Source of the DNA: Clostridium sp. CX1
GTDB lineage: Bacteria; Bacillota; Clostridia; Clostridiales; Clostridiaceae
Length of the DNA stretch: 64,000 bases
Direction of reading: 5' to 3'
Assembly: GCF_025398335.1 (NCBI RefSeq)
Contig: NZ_JAODOO010000002.1
Location: 186,001-250,000 of the forward strand
Made by a program: the position numbers and the translations under genes. Shown piece by piece: positions 22,611-31,804 of this stretch; position 1 is the stretch's first letter; the number at the start of each line of letters is the position of its first letter. The notes below the pieces were generated by a model, which saw only the letters and a list, made by a program, of their open reading frames with translations, made no database searches and was not told where the DNA came from.

Positions 22611-24524
22611 CTACATCTCTTCTACTTCTTTAATGCTCAATCCTATTTTTTTATTTTCTCTATTCACATCTAGTATCTTTGCTTTTATTTCTTGTCCTAT
22701 ATTAAGTATCTCCTCTGGTTTGTTTATTCTTTTATGGCTGATTTGTGATATATGTACCAAAGCATCTACTCCTGGCTCTAACTCTATAAAAGCTCCAAAA
22801 TTAGCAAAACGAACGACTTTACCTAAAACTATACTTCCAACAGGATATTTAACCTCTACATTGTTCCATGGATCTTCTATTAGTTTCTTAATTGATAGCG
22901 ATAGTTTTTTCTTTTCACTATCCACATCTAAAATATATACCTTTAATTTATCTCCTATATTTAGCATATCCCCAGGCTTCTGTATTCTTCCCCAGGACAT
23001 TTCAGATACATGAAGTAGTCCATCTACACCTTGAACATCAATGAAAGCTCCAAAATCTGTTAGTCTTTTTACTTCTCCATCTACTATAGTATCTTTTTCA
23101 AGACCATTCCAAGTTTCTTCTTCCTTTTTATCTTTCTCAACTTTTAGTAAGTTTCTTCTAGAAGCTACTACTCTAGTAGAGTTTCTTTCAGTACTAAATT
23201 CAATTATTTTTACTTCTAACTCTTTATTTATATATTCCTTTAAATTGTCTACATGAAATAATTCTATATGTGATGCAGGAATAAATACTCTTACTCCCTT
23301 ATAACTTGATACTAATCCGCCATTTACTGCATCTTTTACCGTTACTTTTAGAACCTCATTATTATCCTTTAACTCTTTTAGCTCTTTATAGGCATTTTCT
23401 CTTTCGATTTCAATTCTGGACAATACTACATAGCCATCTTCATTTTTTCTCTTTATAATTTTTACTTCTAGTTCACTTCCAACCTGAACCAACTGAGCTA
23501 AATCTAAATTTTCATCCTTAGTCACTTCATTTTTAGGAAGGATACCATCTGCTTTATATCCTATATTTAAAAAAGCTTCTCTTTCGTTAACTAATATTAC
23601 TTTGCCTTTTATTAACTGTCCAACTATTATCTTGTTGTCATTTTCCTCCATATAAGCCAATTGTTCATTTACTTCTAAATCCTTGTTATCACTCATTTTT
23701 AAAATAGCCTCCTTTATTATCCAATCAGGTGTTGATGCACCTGCAGTAATACCTATTTTTTTAGTCTTATTTGCTTTTATTATAGAGTCAGGTATTTCAC
23801 CTGAATTTTCAACATGTATAGTGTTAGAACAATTTGATTTACATATTTCATATAATTTTGTAGTATTGGAACTATTACGTCCACCTATTACTAACATCAT
23901 ATCTACATTTTTGGAAAGATCTTCTGCAGACTTTTGTCTATATTCTGTGGCACTACATATTGTATTAAAGGCAATGAACTCTTTACAGCTTCTAACAATA
24001 ATGTTTAAAACCTTCTCCCAATTTGATTGTTTTTCTGTAGTTTGAGATACAACACATAACTTGTTAGGAAGCTTTTGTAGGTTAGAACCATCCTTAGATA
24101 TAATAGCCTTATCATCACACCAACCATTTATACCTATAACCTCCGGATGATTTTCATCGCCTACAATTAACACTGAATATCCCTGCTCATAGTAGGTTCT
24201 TACCTTCTTCTGTATATTAGATACATATGGGCAGGTAGCATTAACTACAGTTATTCCTTTTTCCTCTAGAAACTTAATTGTTCTCTCTGAGACACCATGA
24301 GAACGTATAATAACTACGTCTTCTTTACTTAAGTTAGATAAGCCATCCATCTCAATAGGGTATATGTTATTTTCTTTCAAGTAGGTTACAACATCATTAT
24401 TATGTATTAACGGTCCTAAGGTATATATCTTCTTATTATACTTTTTTTGCGTATTAATAGCTTCTTCCACCGCTCTTTTTACTCCAAAACAAAATCCAGC
24501 TTTATCTGCTAATGTAACTTTCAT
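22611..24524 (-). CDS. ispH: IspH - ribosomal protein S1 fusion
   Basis: Residues 1 to about 280 are 4-hydroxy-3-methylbut-2-enyl diphosphate reductase, the last step of the MEP isoprenoid pathway. The three 4Fe-4S Cys are in AGFCFGVKRAVE, VNATCPYVSN and FNTICSATEYRQ. Residues from about 300 to 637 hold four S1 RNA-binding repeats; the last two are clearest (GAFIDVQGVDGLLHVSEMSW and GAFIELEPGVDALVHISQIS). Fusion of these two genes is established in Clostridia. It follows cmk by 16 bases, the usual gene neighbour of rpsA in many bacteria. Confidence 0.95.
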   Translation of the reverse strand: MKVTLADKAGFCFGVKRAVEEAINTQKKYNKKIYTLGPLIHNNDVVTYLKENNIYPIEMDGLSNLSKEDVVIIRSHGVSERTIKFLEEKGITVVNATCPYVSNIQKKVRTYYEQGYSVLIVGDENHPEVIGINGWCDDKAIISKDGSNLQKLPNKLCVVSQTTEKQSNWEKVLNIIVRSCKEFIAFNTICSATEYRQKSAEDLSKNVDMMLVIGGRNSSNTTKLYEICKSNCSNTIHVENSGEIPDSIIKANKTKKIGITAGASTPDWIIKEAILKMSDNKDLEVNEQLAYMEENDNKIIVGQLIKGKVILVNEREAFLNIGYKADGILPKNEVTKDENLDLAQLVQVGSELEVKIIKRKNEDGYVVLSRIEIERENAYKELKELKDNNEVLKVTVKDAVNGGLVSSYKGVRVFIPASHIELFHVDNLKEYINKELEVKIIEFSTERNSTRVVASRRNLLKVEKDKKEEETWNGLEKDTIVDGEVKRLTDFGAFIDVQGVDGLLHVSEMSWGRIQKPGDMLNIGDKLKVYILDVDSEKKKLSLSIKKLIEDPWNNVEVKYPVGSIVLGKVVRFANFGAFIELEPGVDALVHISQISHKRINKPEEILNIGQEIKAKILDVNRENKKIGLSIKEVEEM

Positions 24525-24540
24525 ATATATTCACCTTCAG

Positions 24541-25209
24541 TTATTGTTTATATTTATTTATATACTCTCTAATATAAGATGAAATTAGATCTACTACTTC
24601 ATCTATACATAATTTTGAGGAATCTATCTTTATGGCATCCTCAGCCATTCTTAATGGATTTGTTTCTCTATTGGAATCTATGTAGTCTCTCTTTATTATA
24701 TCATCTAAAATATTATTGTATTCTACAGCAATACCCTTTTCATTTAACTCATTACATCTTCTGTTAGCTCTTTCTTGTGCACTGGCTGTTAAGAAAAACT
24801 TTAGTGGAGCATTTTTAAGGACTACCGTTCCTATATCTCTTCCATCCATAATTACATTATATTTAGAAGCCATCTCTTGCTGAAGTCTAACAAGTATTTC
24901 TCTCACTTCAGCAATAGCTGCAAAATTAGATACATTATTACTTACTTTTGGAAGCCTTATTTCTTCGCTTACATCCTCTTCATTTACTACTAACTTATCA
25001 CCAACGAAGTACATAGTTAGAGAATTAGTAAGGTTACAAACAGCTTCTACTTCTGTATAGGAAATTCCTCTTCGCATACACATTAAAGCTACTGCCCTAT
25101 ACATTGAACCTGTATTAATGTACATTAAATTAAATCTATTAGCTATAATATTAGCTATAGTACTTTTTCCTGCTCCAGCAGGTCCGTCAATTGCCACAGA
25201 TATATTCAA
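24541..25209 (-). CDS. cmk: Cytidylate kinase
   Basis: Phosphorylates CMP and dCMP. The P-loop AIDGPAGAGKST begins at residue 6, and the CMP-binding and lid regions include NTGSMYRAVAL, MDGRDIGTVVLKNAPLKFFL and RANRRCNEL. I set the start at TTG so that GGCGGAG is properly spaced and the product begins close to the P-loop as in the family. A GTG three codons upstream would overlap the ribosome site. Confidence 0.93.
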   Translation of the reverse strand: MNISVAIDGPAGAGKSTIANIIANRFNLMYINTGSMYRAVALMCMRRGISYTEVEAVCNLTNSLTMYFVGDKLVVNEEDVSEEIRLPKVSNNVSNFAAIAEVREILVRLQQEMASKYNVIMDGRDIGTVVLKNAPLKFFLTASAQERANRRCNELNEKGIAVEYNNILDDIIKRDYIDSNRETNPLRMAEDAIKIDSSKLCIDEVVDLISSYIREYINKYKQ

Positions 25210-25295
25210 AAATTTCACTCCGCCTTTCTAAATTGTAAGAATTTTGTATAAGAATATATTCTATAAAAAAAGATAAAATCCTTTATTTTACGATA

Positions 25296-25664
25296 TCATT
25301 TACTAAATAAGTCACTTCTTAAATTCTTAGCATTTTTTAAGTATACAAATTCTTTATCTATTTTAGTTACATCTACCAACATTAAAATTCTTATGCATAA
25401 AGGCAGAGACGAATCTGTCTCTCCTTCTACGTACATCTCATTAAAATGCATAATAGCAGCATGTTTAACATTAAAAGCTTCCCTTACAAACTTTCCAGGA
25501 TAAGCTTTAGTTATGTCTTTTGTGCAAGAAAACTCTATAGTTAGTATTTTATCTAGGTCTATATCATTTCTCATTATCATTTCATTAAATAACTCTACTG
25601 TTGACTTTTTAATCTCTTCAACAGAATTTTCTGATACAGTTGTAGCTCCTCTCAAGGCTATCAT
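25296..25664 (-). CDS. aroH: Chorismate mutase, AroH type
   Basis: Converts chorismate to prephenate for Phe and Tyr synthesis. The 122-residue trimeric AroH fold is indicated by MIALRGATTVSENSVEEI, the region with active-site Arg and Glu residues (ALRGAT; EMIMRNDI), AYPGKFVREAF and LCIRILMLV. The ATG overlaps the stop of the upstream flavoprotein gene by four bases (ATGA), so the two are translationally coupled. Confidence 0.92.
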   Translation of the reverse strand: MIALRGATTVSENSVEEIKKSTVELFNEMIMRNDIDLDKILTIEFSCTKDITKAYPGKFVREAFNVKHAAIMHFNEMYVEGETDSSLPLCIRILMLVDVTKIDKEFVYLKNAKNLRSDLFSK

Positions 25665-26890
25665 TCACTTTCACCAACCTTTAATCCTGCTAAAAATCCT
25701 GTAGACAAAGCTATTTGTATATTAAAACCACCAGTGAATGCGTCTACATCAATTAGTTCTCCTGCAAAATATAAGTTTCTTGTTATTTTAGAAGCCATTG
25801 TAGAAGGATCAATTTCTTTTATATTTACTCCTCCAGCAGTTACAATTGCTTCAGCTATAGGTCTTAAACCCTTTATCTGCAAAGTAAAGTTTTGAATAAG
25901 ATTGACTAAATTCTTTCTTTCCTCCTTAGTAATGGAGTTTACTTTTTTTTCTGCCTCTATTTCGGATAGTCTAACCACTACATCAATGAGCTTCTGTGGT
26001 AGAAGATCCACTAAAGAGTTCTTGAAATCCTTATTTATGTACTTAGCAAAATCCTTTTGTAGCCGTTTATCTAGTTCCTCAGAGGATAATGCAGGTTTTA
26101 AATTTATAACAGCTTTTAAGTTTTCTTTTTTACTTACAACTCTACTGCCACTTAATACAATTGGCCCTGATATACCAAAGTGAGTAAATAACATTTCACC
26201 AAAGTCTTCATATAGTGTTTTGTTTTTACTATCTATTATTCGTAATTGAACATTTTTAAGTGATAATCCTTGAAGTTCCTTTATCCAACTTTCCTTTACT
26301 TCTATAGGCACAAGAGCCGGAGTTATATTTGTTATATTATGTCCTAATATTTCTGCAAACTTATGACCCTCTCCACTGGAGCCTGTTTGAGGATATGACA
26401 TTCCTCCTGTACATAATATAAAATAATCTCCTTTTATTGTGGAGTTGTCTTCCAACTGAACTTCCTTTATAACTCCATCTTCATCTATAAGTTTTTTTAC
26501 CTTAGAACCTAGTTTTACAGTAACACCTTTTCTAACAAGCTCTTTTTGCAATGCACTTATTATGTCAGAAGACTTATCTGATTGAGGAAAAACTCTGTCC
26601 CCTCTTTCTACTTTTAATTTAACACCTAGTCTTTCAAAAAAGTTAATAGCATCTTCATTTGTAAAGGTATATAGAGAGCTATATAAAAAATGAGGATTTC
26701 CAGGAATATAATCAAAAAAATCATTAATATCCTTTTTATTAGTTACATTACATCTACCTTTTCCTGTAATGAACATTTTTTTACCTAGCTTGTCGTTTTT
26801 CTCGATTAGTATTGTTTTATGTTTGTCAGCAGCGGTTATTGCTGCCATCATACCAGCGGGTCCCCCGCCGATTACTACTACTGTTGCCAT
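25661..26890 (-). CDS. NAD(P)/FAD-dependent oxidoreductase, HI0933/YhiN family
   Basis: An N-terminal dinucleotide-binding motif VVIGGGPAGMMAAITA and KNDKLGKKMFITGKGRCNVT identify this flavoprotein family. The C-terminus holds TAGGVNIKEIDPSTMASKI and FAGELIDVDAFTGGFNIQ. About 409 residues is normal. The reaction is not known for the family. The gene is coupled to aroH and near cmk, an arrangement seen in related clostridia. Confidence 0.9.
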   Translation of the reverse strand: MATVVVIGGGPAGMMAAITAADKHKTILIEKNDKLGKKMFITGKGRCNVTNKKDINDFFDYIPGNPHFLYSSLYTFTNEDAINFFERLGVKLKVERGDRVFPQSDKSSDIISALQKELVRKGVTVKLGSKVKKLIDEDGVIKEVQLEDNSTIKGDYFILCTGGMSYPQTGSSGEGHKFAEILGHNITNITPALVPIEVKESWIKELQGLSLKNVQLRIIDSKNKTLYEDFGEMLFTHFGISGPIVLSGSRVVSKKENLKAVINLKPALSSEELDKRLQKDFAKYINKDFKNSLVDLLPQKLIDVVVRLSEIEAEKKVNSITKEERKNLVNLIQNFTLQIKGLRPIAEAIVTAGGVNIKEIDPSTMASKITRNLYFAGELIDVDAFTGGFNIQIALSTGFLAGLKVGESE

Positions 26891-26979
26891 GAAGTCACCA
26901 CCCTATATTGTTAATCCTTCTTTCATATCTATATTATAGTAATATAATAGATTAATTTATTCAATATTTATTTAAAATT

Positions 26980-27006
26980 AAAAAACGAAGCCTGTGGCTT
27001 CGTTCC
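26980..27006. terminator. Terminator-like hairpin, ACGAAGCC stem
   Basis: ACGAAGCC-TGT-GGCTTCGT with A-rich sequence on the left, so it works best leftward, between the MurR/RpiR regulator gene and the flavoprotein gene. Confidence 0.7.
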
Positions 27007-27058
27007 TATATCCATTTTCATATATTGACCAAAAGGAAAGGGGTTATCCCACTCCTTT

Positions 27059-27967
27059 TTAATCAGACTCCTTAAAGGAATATACCTGATACTCTTCCCA
27101 TATGCCTTCTAAGTTTGTAAAGGTAGTAGATATCTTTTCTTTCTCTCTCAAACCAACTGCAATAATTAAAGCATTAATTACACTAAGTGGAGCAACTAGT
27201 GAATCAACAAAAGAAGCCATGTTACTTTGTGCTATTAATGTATAATCAGCTCTTGCAGCAAGTGGTGATAAAAGGCTATCAGTTATAGCAACAACCTTTG
27301 CACCTCTGCTTTGAGCAAAGGTTAACGCTTCTATAGTTCTAGCAGCATAACGTGGGAAACCAATACCTATAACTAAGTCGTCTTCCGTAACATTAATCAT
27401 TTGTTCAAAGATATCGCTAATTCCATAGCTGACAATCTTAACGTTGTCCAAAATAAGATTTAAATAAAATCCTAGAAACTCTGCAAGTGCAGTAGAACTT
27501 CTAAGACCTATTATATATATTTTTTTAGCGCTAAAGATACCGTTTACTACGTCTTCAAAAGTCTTATGGTTTATTTTCTCCAAGGTTGACCTTATATTCT
27601 CCATGTCCGACTTTAATACGCCTTTTAAAGCACTTTCTTCACTGACAAAATCATTTGACAATTCTATTCTTTGAACCGTAGTAAGTTTGTTTTTAATTAG
27701 TTCTTGCAAAGCCTTTTGTAGTTTTGGATATCCACTGAAACCTAATTCGTTTGCAAATCTTACTACAGTAGATTCACTAACTCCTACACTAATACCTAGC
27801 TTAGCAGCGGTCATGAAAGCTGCTTTATCATAGTGTTTTAAAATGTACTCAGCTATTAACTTTTGTCCCTTACTAAGACGCGGAAACTTAACCTGAATGG
27901 TTCTCATTAAATCTTGTTTATTATTCCCATCTTCCATAATATTCTCAATCCTTTCTCTTTTCCCCAT
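27059..27967 (-). CDS. MurR/RpiR-family transcription regulator
   Basis: An N-terminal HTH_6 domain (LSKGQKLIAEYILKHYDKAA; recognition part VSESTVVRFANELGFSGYP) precedes a SIS sugar-phosphate isomerase-like domain (KKIYIIGLRSSTALAEFLGF; VIGIGFPRYAARTIEALTFA). Such regulators sense phosphosugars or related ligands. No sugar gene lies beside it, so the target is unclear. A start ten codons inside (MEDGNN) has a better AAGGA upstream and may be the real one. Confidence 0.9.
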   Translation of the reverse strand: MGKRERIENIMEDGNNKQDLMRTIQVKFPRLSKGQKLIAEYILKHYDKAAFMTAAKLGISVGVSESTVVRFANELGFSGYPKLQKALQELIKNKLTTVQRIELSNDFVSEESALKGVLKSDMENIRSTLEKINHKTFEDVVNGIFSAKKIYIIGLRSSTALAEFLGFYLNLILDNVKIVSYGISDIFEQMINVTEDDLVIGIGFPRYAARTIEALTFAQSRGAKVVAITDSLLSPLAARADYTLIAQSNMASFVDSLVAPLSVINALIIAVGLREKEKISTTFTNLEGIWEEYQVYSFKESD

Positions 27968-28038
27968 ACATTTGCAATATTTATTTCATTTTAACATCTA
28001 TTGAACAAAGTTTCAATATGTCATTCAATTGTTTGTTA

Positions 28039-28200
28039 TTTTTCTTTATAAATATTTATTATATGTTTATCATCCTTTTCTGTTATACCAAACACAAGGT
28101 CTTTTTCACTTAAATTTTTATTTAAGAAATCAACTACCTTATACATTTCTTCGTAGTAATTAAATTCCTTTGATGCTATTAATTCTAATTTATCTTTCAT
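28039..28200 (-). CDS. ypmA: YpmA/DUF4264 family protein (54 aa)
   Basis: The product has the family pattern ELIASKEFNYYEEMYKVVDF, LNKNLSEKDLVFGITEKDD, then HIINIYKE. Its length of 54 residues is normal. Function is unknown; relatives are widespread in Firmicutes. No Shine-Dalgarno lies in the usual window before the ATG. GGGAGGTG lies 38 bases upstream and is separated from the ATG by a perfect hairpin. It follows mnmM on the same strand. Confidence 0.72.
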
Positions 28201-28205
28201 AACTT

Positions 28206-28235
28206 TTTTATCAAACTAGTAAAGGTTTGATAAAA
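28206..28235 (-). promoter_or_regulatory. Hairpin that may bridge a distant ribosome site to the ypmA start
   Basis: TTTTATCAAAC and GTTTGATAAAA form an 11-bp perfect stem with an 8-base loop. GGGAGGTG (28,246-28,239) lies three bases before it and the ATG five bases after it. When folded, the gap from ribosome site to start is about eight bases, the ideal spacing. No T run follows, so it is not a normal terminator. Confidence 0.6.
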
Positions 28236-28248
28236 GTTCACCTCCCAT

Positions 28249-28791
28249 TTATTTTTTTTCAATAACTATTAAGTATGGCGGATTGTTTAATCTGTTAACA
28301 TAGGAATGGAGCATTACCCCAAAGACTTCTTTAGGAAGATTTTCAACAAAATCTAATACAGCTGTTTCCTCTCTTTTGCCTTCTTCATGACCTCTATATA
28401 ATGCAATGGTGATTATTCCACCAGAATTTAATAAATCTATACTTTCTTTTAGGCTATTTATAGTTGAATTGCTTTTTGTAGTAATATCTTTATTGCCTCC
28501 AGGTAAAAAACCTAGATTATACATTACACAATCTACATTTTCCTTTATGTATTTTTTTATCTCCTCATGAGAATCTTCTATTACAATTACATTGTTTTTA
28601 TTTTTCTCTTTATAGGCTCTTACTGCACTTGTTTGAATTTCAAAAGAATAAACTTTACCAAAAATCTCACTCAAAAAATCAGTATCATGCCCATTACCTA
28701 AGGTAGCATCAATTGCTATATCAAATTTATTACAGAATTCCTTTATTATATGATGTGAAAGTTTATTGACATCCGTAACATATTTGTACAT
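28249..28791 (-). CDS. mnmM: tRNA 5-aminomethyl-2-thiouridine methyltransferase (YtqB-like)
   Basis: This SAM-dependent methyltransferase of the YtqB/rRNA_methylase fold has the SAM site DATLGNGHDTDFLS, then YSFEIQTSAV, and a catalytic-region motif MYNLGFLPGGNKDITT. YtqB of Bacillus has been identified as MnmM, which finishes the mnm5s2U34 wobble modification. The 180-residue length matches. AAAGGAGAAG precedes the ATG. Confidence 0.88.
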   Translation of the reverse strand: MYKYVTDVNKLSHHIIKEFCNKFDIAIDATLGNGHDTDFLSEIFGKVYSFEIQTSAVRAYKEKNKNNVIVIEDSHEEIKKYIKENVDCVMYNLGFLPGGNKDITTKSNSTINSLKESIDLLNSGGIITIALYRGHEEGKREETAVLDFVENLPKEVFGVMLHSYVNRLNNPPYLIVIEKK

Positions 28792-28887
28792 TGTCTTCTC
28801 CTTTTAATACGTAGTTTGTTTTACTCTTACATTTTACATAGGGTTCCTTATTAAGTCTACCTACATGCCTACAATTATCATATAAGT

Positions 28888-29598
28888 CTATAAGGTTTTA
28901 ATGTATTCAATTTCATCAACATCTAAGTATCTCCACTGGCCTTCTTGTAAGCTGCCAAGTTTAATCTTTCCTATCTGTATTCTTCTTAACTTTATTACAG
29001 GATGTTTTATCACTTCACACATTCTTCTTATTTGTCTATTTTTTCCTTCATGTATTGTAATTTGAACTTCTGAAGAATCTTTATACCTATTTAATATTTT
29101 AAAGTCCGCATTAGATGTTATATATCCTCCTATGTCCAAACCCTTCTTAAACCTTTCTATTTGGATGTCTGATGGAATTCCCTTAACTATAGCAACATAT
29201 ACTTTGTTTTTTTCTTCCCTGGGGTGAATTATTTTATTATATACTTCACCATCATTAGTAAGTAAGATCAAACCTGAGGTATCATAGTCTAATCTACCTA
29301 TAGGATATACTCTCTCATCAACTTCTACCAAATCTAAAATTGTTTTCCTTCCTTTTTCATCCTTTACAGTAGATACATATCCAACTGGTTTATTTAGTGC
29401 TATGTATACTTTTCTTTCTTCTTTTTTAATTGTTTTTCCATCTACTACTACAACATCTTTTTCACTGTCTACCTTAAACCCTAATTCATAAATTACATTA
29501 TTATTAACCTTTACTCTCCCCTGCTGTATGATTTCTTCACACTTTCTTCTAGAAGCTACTCCACAGGAGGCCATGTATTTTTGTAGTCTTTCTTCCAT
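28888..29598 (-). CDS. rluB: Ribosomal large/small subunit pseudouridine synthase (RluB/RsuA family)
   Basis: An N-terminal S4 RNA-binding domain (RLQKYMASCGVASRRKCEEI) is followed by the catalytic domain with the Asp motif GRLDYDTSGLILLTNDG (about Asp103) and GKNRQIRRMCEVI. The 236-residue length fits RluB, which modifies 23S rRNA. RsuA or RluE-type targets cannot be excluded by eye. AGGTGA precedes the ATG. Confidence 0.9.
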   Translation of the reverse strand: MEERLQKYMASCGVASRRKCEEIIQQGRVKVNNNVIYELGFKVDSEKDVVVVDGKTIKKEERKVYIALNKPVGYVSTVKDEKGRKTILDLVEVDERVYPIGRLDYDTSGLILLTNDGEVYNKIIHPREEKNKVYVAIVKGIPSDIQIERFKKGLDIGGYITSNADFKILNRYKDSSEVQITIHEGKNRQIRRMCEVIKHPVIKLRRIQIGKIKLGSLQEGQWRYLDVDEIEYIKTL

Positions 29599-30016
29599 AA
29601 TATCACCTGCCTTCTTATATGAATTTTATTTAACTATTTACTATACTAATTTATAATTAATTTTAAATATCCGCAAGAAAGATTTTTCCAATTCATATTT
29701 AAATAGTGGTTAATAATATTATTTCTTTTTTTTATAAATATAATTCTAAAGGGTATCGGTAAATCTATAGATACATTAAGCTTTTTAACTTATATTTATA
29801 AAACCATTTTATATAGATATAGTACAATAATCAAATTTAGATTGTTTTTTATAAGTTTACTTTTAGTTTTATTTACATAATATTTAATATGTAATTATAC
29901 TTAATTAATAAAAGAACAAAAGAAATTTTAAGCTAAATAAAACTTCTTTTGTTCTTTTCCTCCTAAAGGATTCTAGTGAAAGTTATCTATACTAACATTT
30001 AGTATATTAACCTACG
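29599..30016. other. AT-rich intergenic region
   Basis: No gene or RNA is recognised. It holds the terminator at 29,910-29,958 and presumably the promoter of the rluB gene. The sequence between is low-complexity A/T. Confidence 0.5.
29910..29958. terminator. Bidirectional terminator, AAAAGAACAAAAGAA stem
   Basis: Fifteen-base complementary arms with a loop of about 19 bases. It lies downstream of the YkgJ-type gene on the minus strand. Confidence 0.7.
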
Positions 30017-30850
30017 TTAGGCTTCTCTATTTATATCATTAAATCCATCTTTAAACCAATACTGAAGAGCTTTATATATAGCTCTCTCTTCTAAATAATC
30101 CTCTGAAAAAGCTTTAAGTCTTTTAAATCGTGTAACATTCACGGAAAGGTGGTTTATAGAATATTGAACAATGTTATTTATAGCTATATTGGGTTTAACC
30201 ACTTCTTCTTTTTTCTCACAGTAAGTTGAATCTGAAAATGTAATAAACTTTCTACAATTTAGTGGTCTAACCTCATATATAGAGCATCCCCCATCTTCAT
30301 CTAAAAAAATACAGGGTATATTTTTTTCACTGAAAAGTTCTACTACCTCCTCTTTCCTTTCTTTAATTTCCTTAAAGCTTGGAACCTCCATTATGGTTGC
30401 ATTTATCTTATTTTTAAGTTCATTAATTTTGTCACCATCAAAATTATTTATGACATATTCTCTTATTAATTCTGCCTCTATAGCTGTGCAATCCATATAG
30501 ATATGGCAGCAGTGACTGCATCCCTTTCTACAGGGCGCGTACTTAGTAAAATCCTCAGCACCTTCATCTGCAGCCTTGTACATATATTTTAAGTAGTCTT
30601 TTCCCTTACTCAAGCTTAATTCTTTATCTATAATATCTTGCAACAGAAATTCTGATACTTTATCATAGTTATTGCTGCTTTTACTATAGTTAAAAACTAT
30701 CTCTTCATCTCTATAATTTCTACCTAAAGTTTTATATTCACTATTATTTTTCATACAGCAATTTTTAAATTTCAAGCCACTGCCACAAAAACAATGGTTC
30801 TCTGGTGATATTTTGATCCTTTTCTCCTTTGTATATAGTTTTCCCTCCAT
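30017..30850 (-). CDS. SEC-C and YkgJ-type cysteine-cluster protein
   Basis: An N-terminal SEC-C zinc motif (CFCGSGLKFKNCCMKN) is joined to a YkgJ/UPF0153-type Fe-S or zinc cluster domain (CRKGCSHCCHIYMDC, then CIFLDEDGGCSIYEVRPLNC). The start was set at ATG because AGAGGTG stands four bases before it; a TTG five codons upstream is less likely. These clusters are widespread but their role is unknown. The long spacer and helical tail are typical of clostridial members. Confidence 0.82.
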   Translation of the reverse strand: MEGKLYTKEKRIKISPENHCFCGSGLKFKNCCMKNNSEYKTLGRNYRDEEIVFNYSKSSNNYDKVSEFLLQDIIDKELSLSKGKDYLKYMYKAADEGAEDFTKYAPCRKGCSHCCHIYMDCTAIEAELIREYVINNFDGDKINELKNKINATIMEVPSFKEIKERKEEVVELFSEKNIPCIFLDEDGGCSIYEVRPLNCRKFITFSDSTYCEKKEEVVKPNIAINNIVQYSINHLSVNVTRFKRLKAFSEDYLEERAIYKALQYWFKDGFNDINREA

Positions 30851-31000
30851 AGTACACCTCTTCAACTGTACGCTAAAATAATGATTTAAGGTTTATTTTA
30901 GCATATCTATTCTACAAATTTTAAATAATTTCTACTTGTATTTTATAATAATATTTAATGTTTTTACAAGTAGGTTACTATAATTTAAAAATAAAACTAT

Positions 31001-31041
31001 TAAAAAAATCCCTATACCAATAGGTACAAGGATTTTTTTAA
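31001..31041. terminator. Terminator overlapping the stop of the 52-aa gene
   Basis: AAAAAAATCC and GGATTTTTTT arms with an inner imperfect pairing. The stop codon of the upstream small gene lies in the T run. Confidence 0.65.
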
Positions 31042-31196
31042 TCTTTATCTAATTCATCTCTGAATTTTGCTATTTCTTCCTCTGTCATATTTGTCTTTTT
31101 CATAACTTCTCCCATGCACATTCCTTTACTGAAAAGATTAATGGCATAGTCTCTTGTTTCCTCATAAGTATTAATTTTTTCCTTTGAATTAGCCAC
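31038..31196 (-). CDS. Small helical protein, unknown (52 aa)
   Basis: GTG start with GGATGGTG upstream. The product includes YEETRDYAINLFSKGMCMGE and MTEEEIAKFRDELDKD, with a spacing of helices like a small HTH. No family recognised, but codon pattern and terminator support a real gene. Confidence 0.6.
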   Translation of the reverse strand: MANSKEKINTYEETRDYAINLFSKGMCMGEVMKKTNMTEEEIAKFRDELDKD

Positions 31197-31311
31197 AATT
31201 TACACCATCCTTTAGTTTTAATTTATTAATATGAATATAAGTATAAATATTATTTGTAGTTTACATTAAATTTGATTTACATAATAATTAATATGTTGTA
31301 TAGCATTAGTT

Positions 31312-31362
31312 AAAAAAGATAGATGCAAACTTACTTTATCTTTAAAGTTTACACCTATTTTT
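31312..31362 (-). terminator. Terminator of the UPF0180 gene
   Basis: On the minus strand an imperfect stem AAAAATAGGTGTAAACTTT / AAGTTTGCATCTATCTTTTTT ends in a T run, 35 bases after the stop codon. Confidence 0.65.
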
Positions 31363-31396
31363 AACCCTATCTTATCCATAGTGATTTAGATTAATT

Positions 31397-31657
31397 TTAT
31401 TTTGTAACTATGTTTTCAAGTTGGCTTTTTATTTCTTCTGCTGTTTGACCATCAGCAATAATCTGTGGTGTTCTTGTTGTAGTGTCTGAATAGCCCATAA
31501 CATTTATGCTCTGCCCTGTTACTACTACTGCATCAAATTGATCGTAAAAAGAAGAATTTTCAGTACTGTTTATCTCAAATTCCTCAACACTATACCCATT
31601 TTTGGATAAATAGTTTCCTACTGTGCCTAGTCCTTTTTCTACAGCTACCTTTTTCAT
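31397..31657 (-). CDS. UPF0180 (YkuS-like) protein
   Basis: The 86-residue product starts MKKVAVEKGLGTVGNYLSKN and contains DAVVVTGQSINVMGYSDTTT and PQIIADGQTAEEI, the UPF0180 pattern. The function is unknown; family members occur in spore formers. The start was moved to the ATG after GGAGGTGA. Confidence 0.88.
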   Translation of the reverse strand: MKKVAVEKGLGTVGNYLSKNGYSVEEFEINSTENSSFYDQFDAVVVTGQSINVMGYSDTTTRTPQIIADGQTAEEIKSQLENIVTK

Positions 31658-31756
31658 TTCTATCACCTCCAAGTATATTTTTCACAAAAAACAGAAAATA
31701 ATTCATAGTAGCAATATCAAAATCTTAACATTTTTATTGTTACATGAATTTAAACT

Positions 31757-31804
31757 AAAAAAGAGTTCTTAAATAACACCAGTGTGCTACTTAAGAACTC
31801 TTTT
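31757..31804. terminator. Bidirectional terminator
   Basis: AAAAAGAGTTCTTAA and TTAAGAACTCTTTTT arms, with the glycosyltransferase stop codon at the edge of the stem. Confidence 0.85.

Noticed and set aside
27059-27967. Link of the MurR/RpiR regulator to a sugar operon
   Set aside because: No sugar transport or amino-sugar gene lies on either side.
28206-28235. Simple terminator of mnmM
   Set aside because: The stem is followed by A-rich rather than T-rich sequence on the transcribed strand, and a coding start lies five bases further on.
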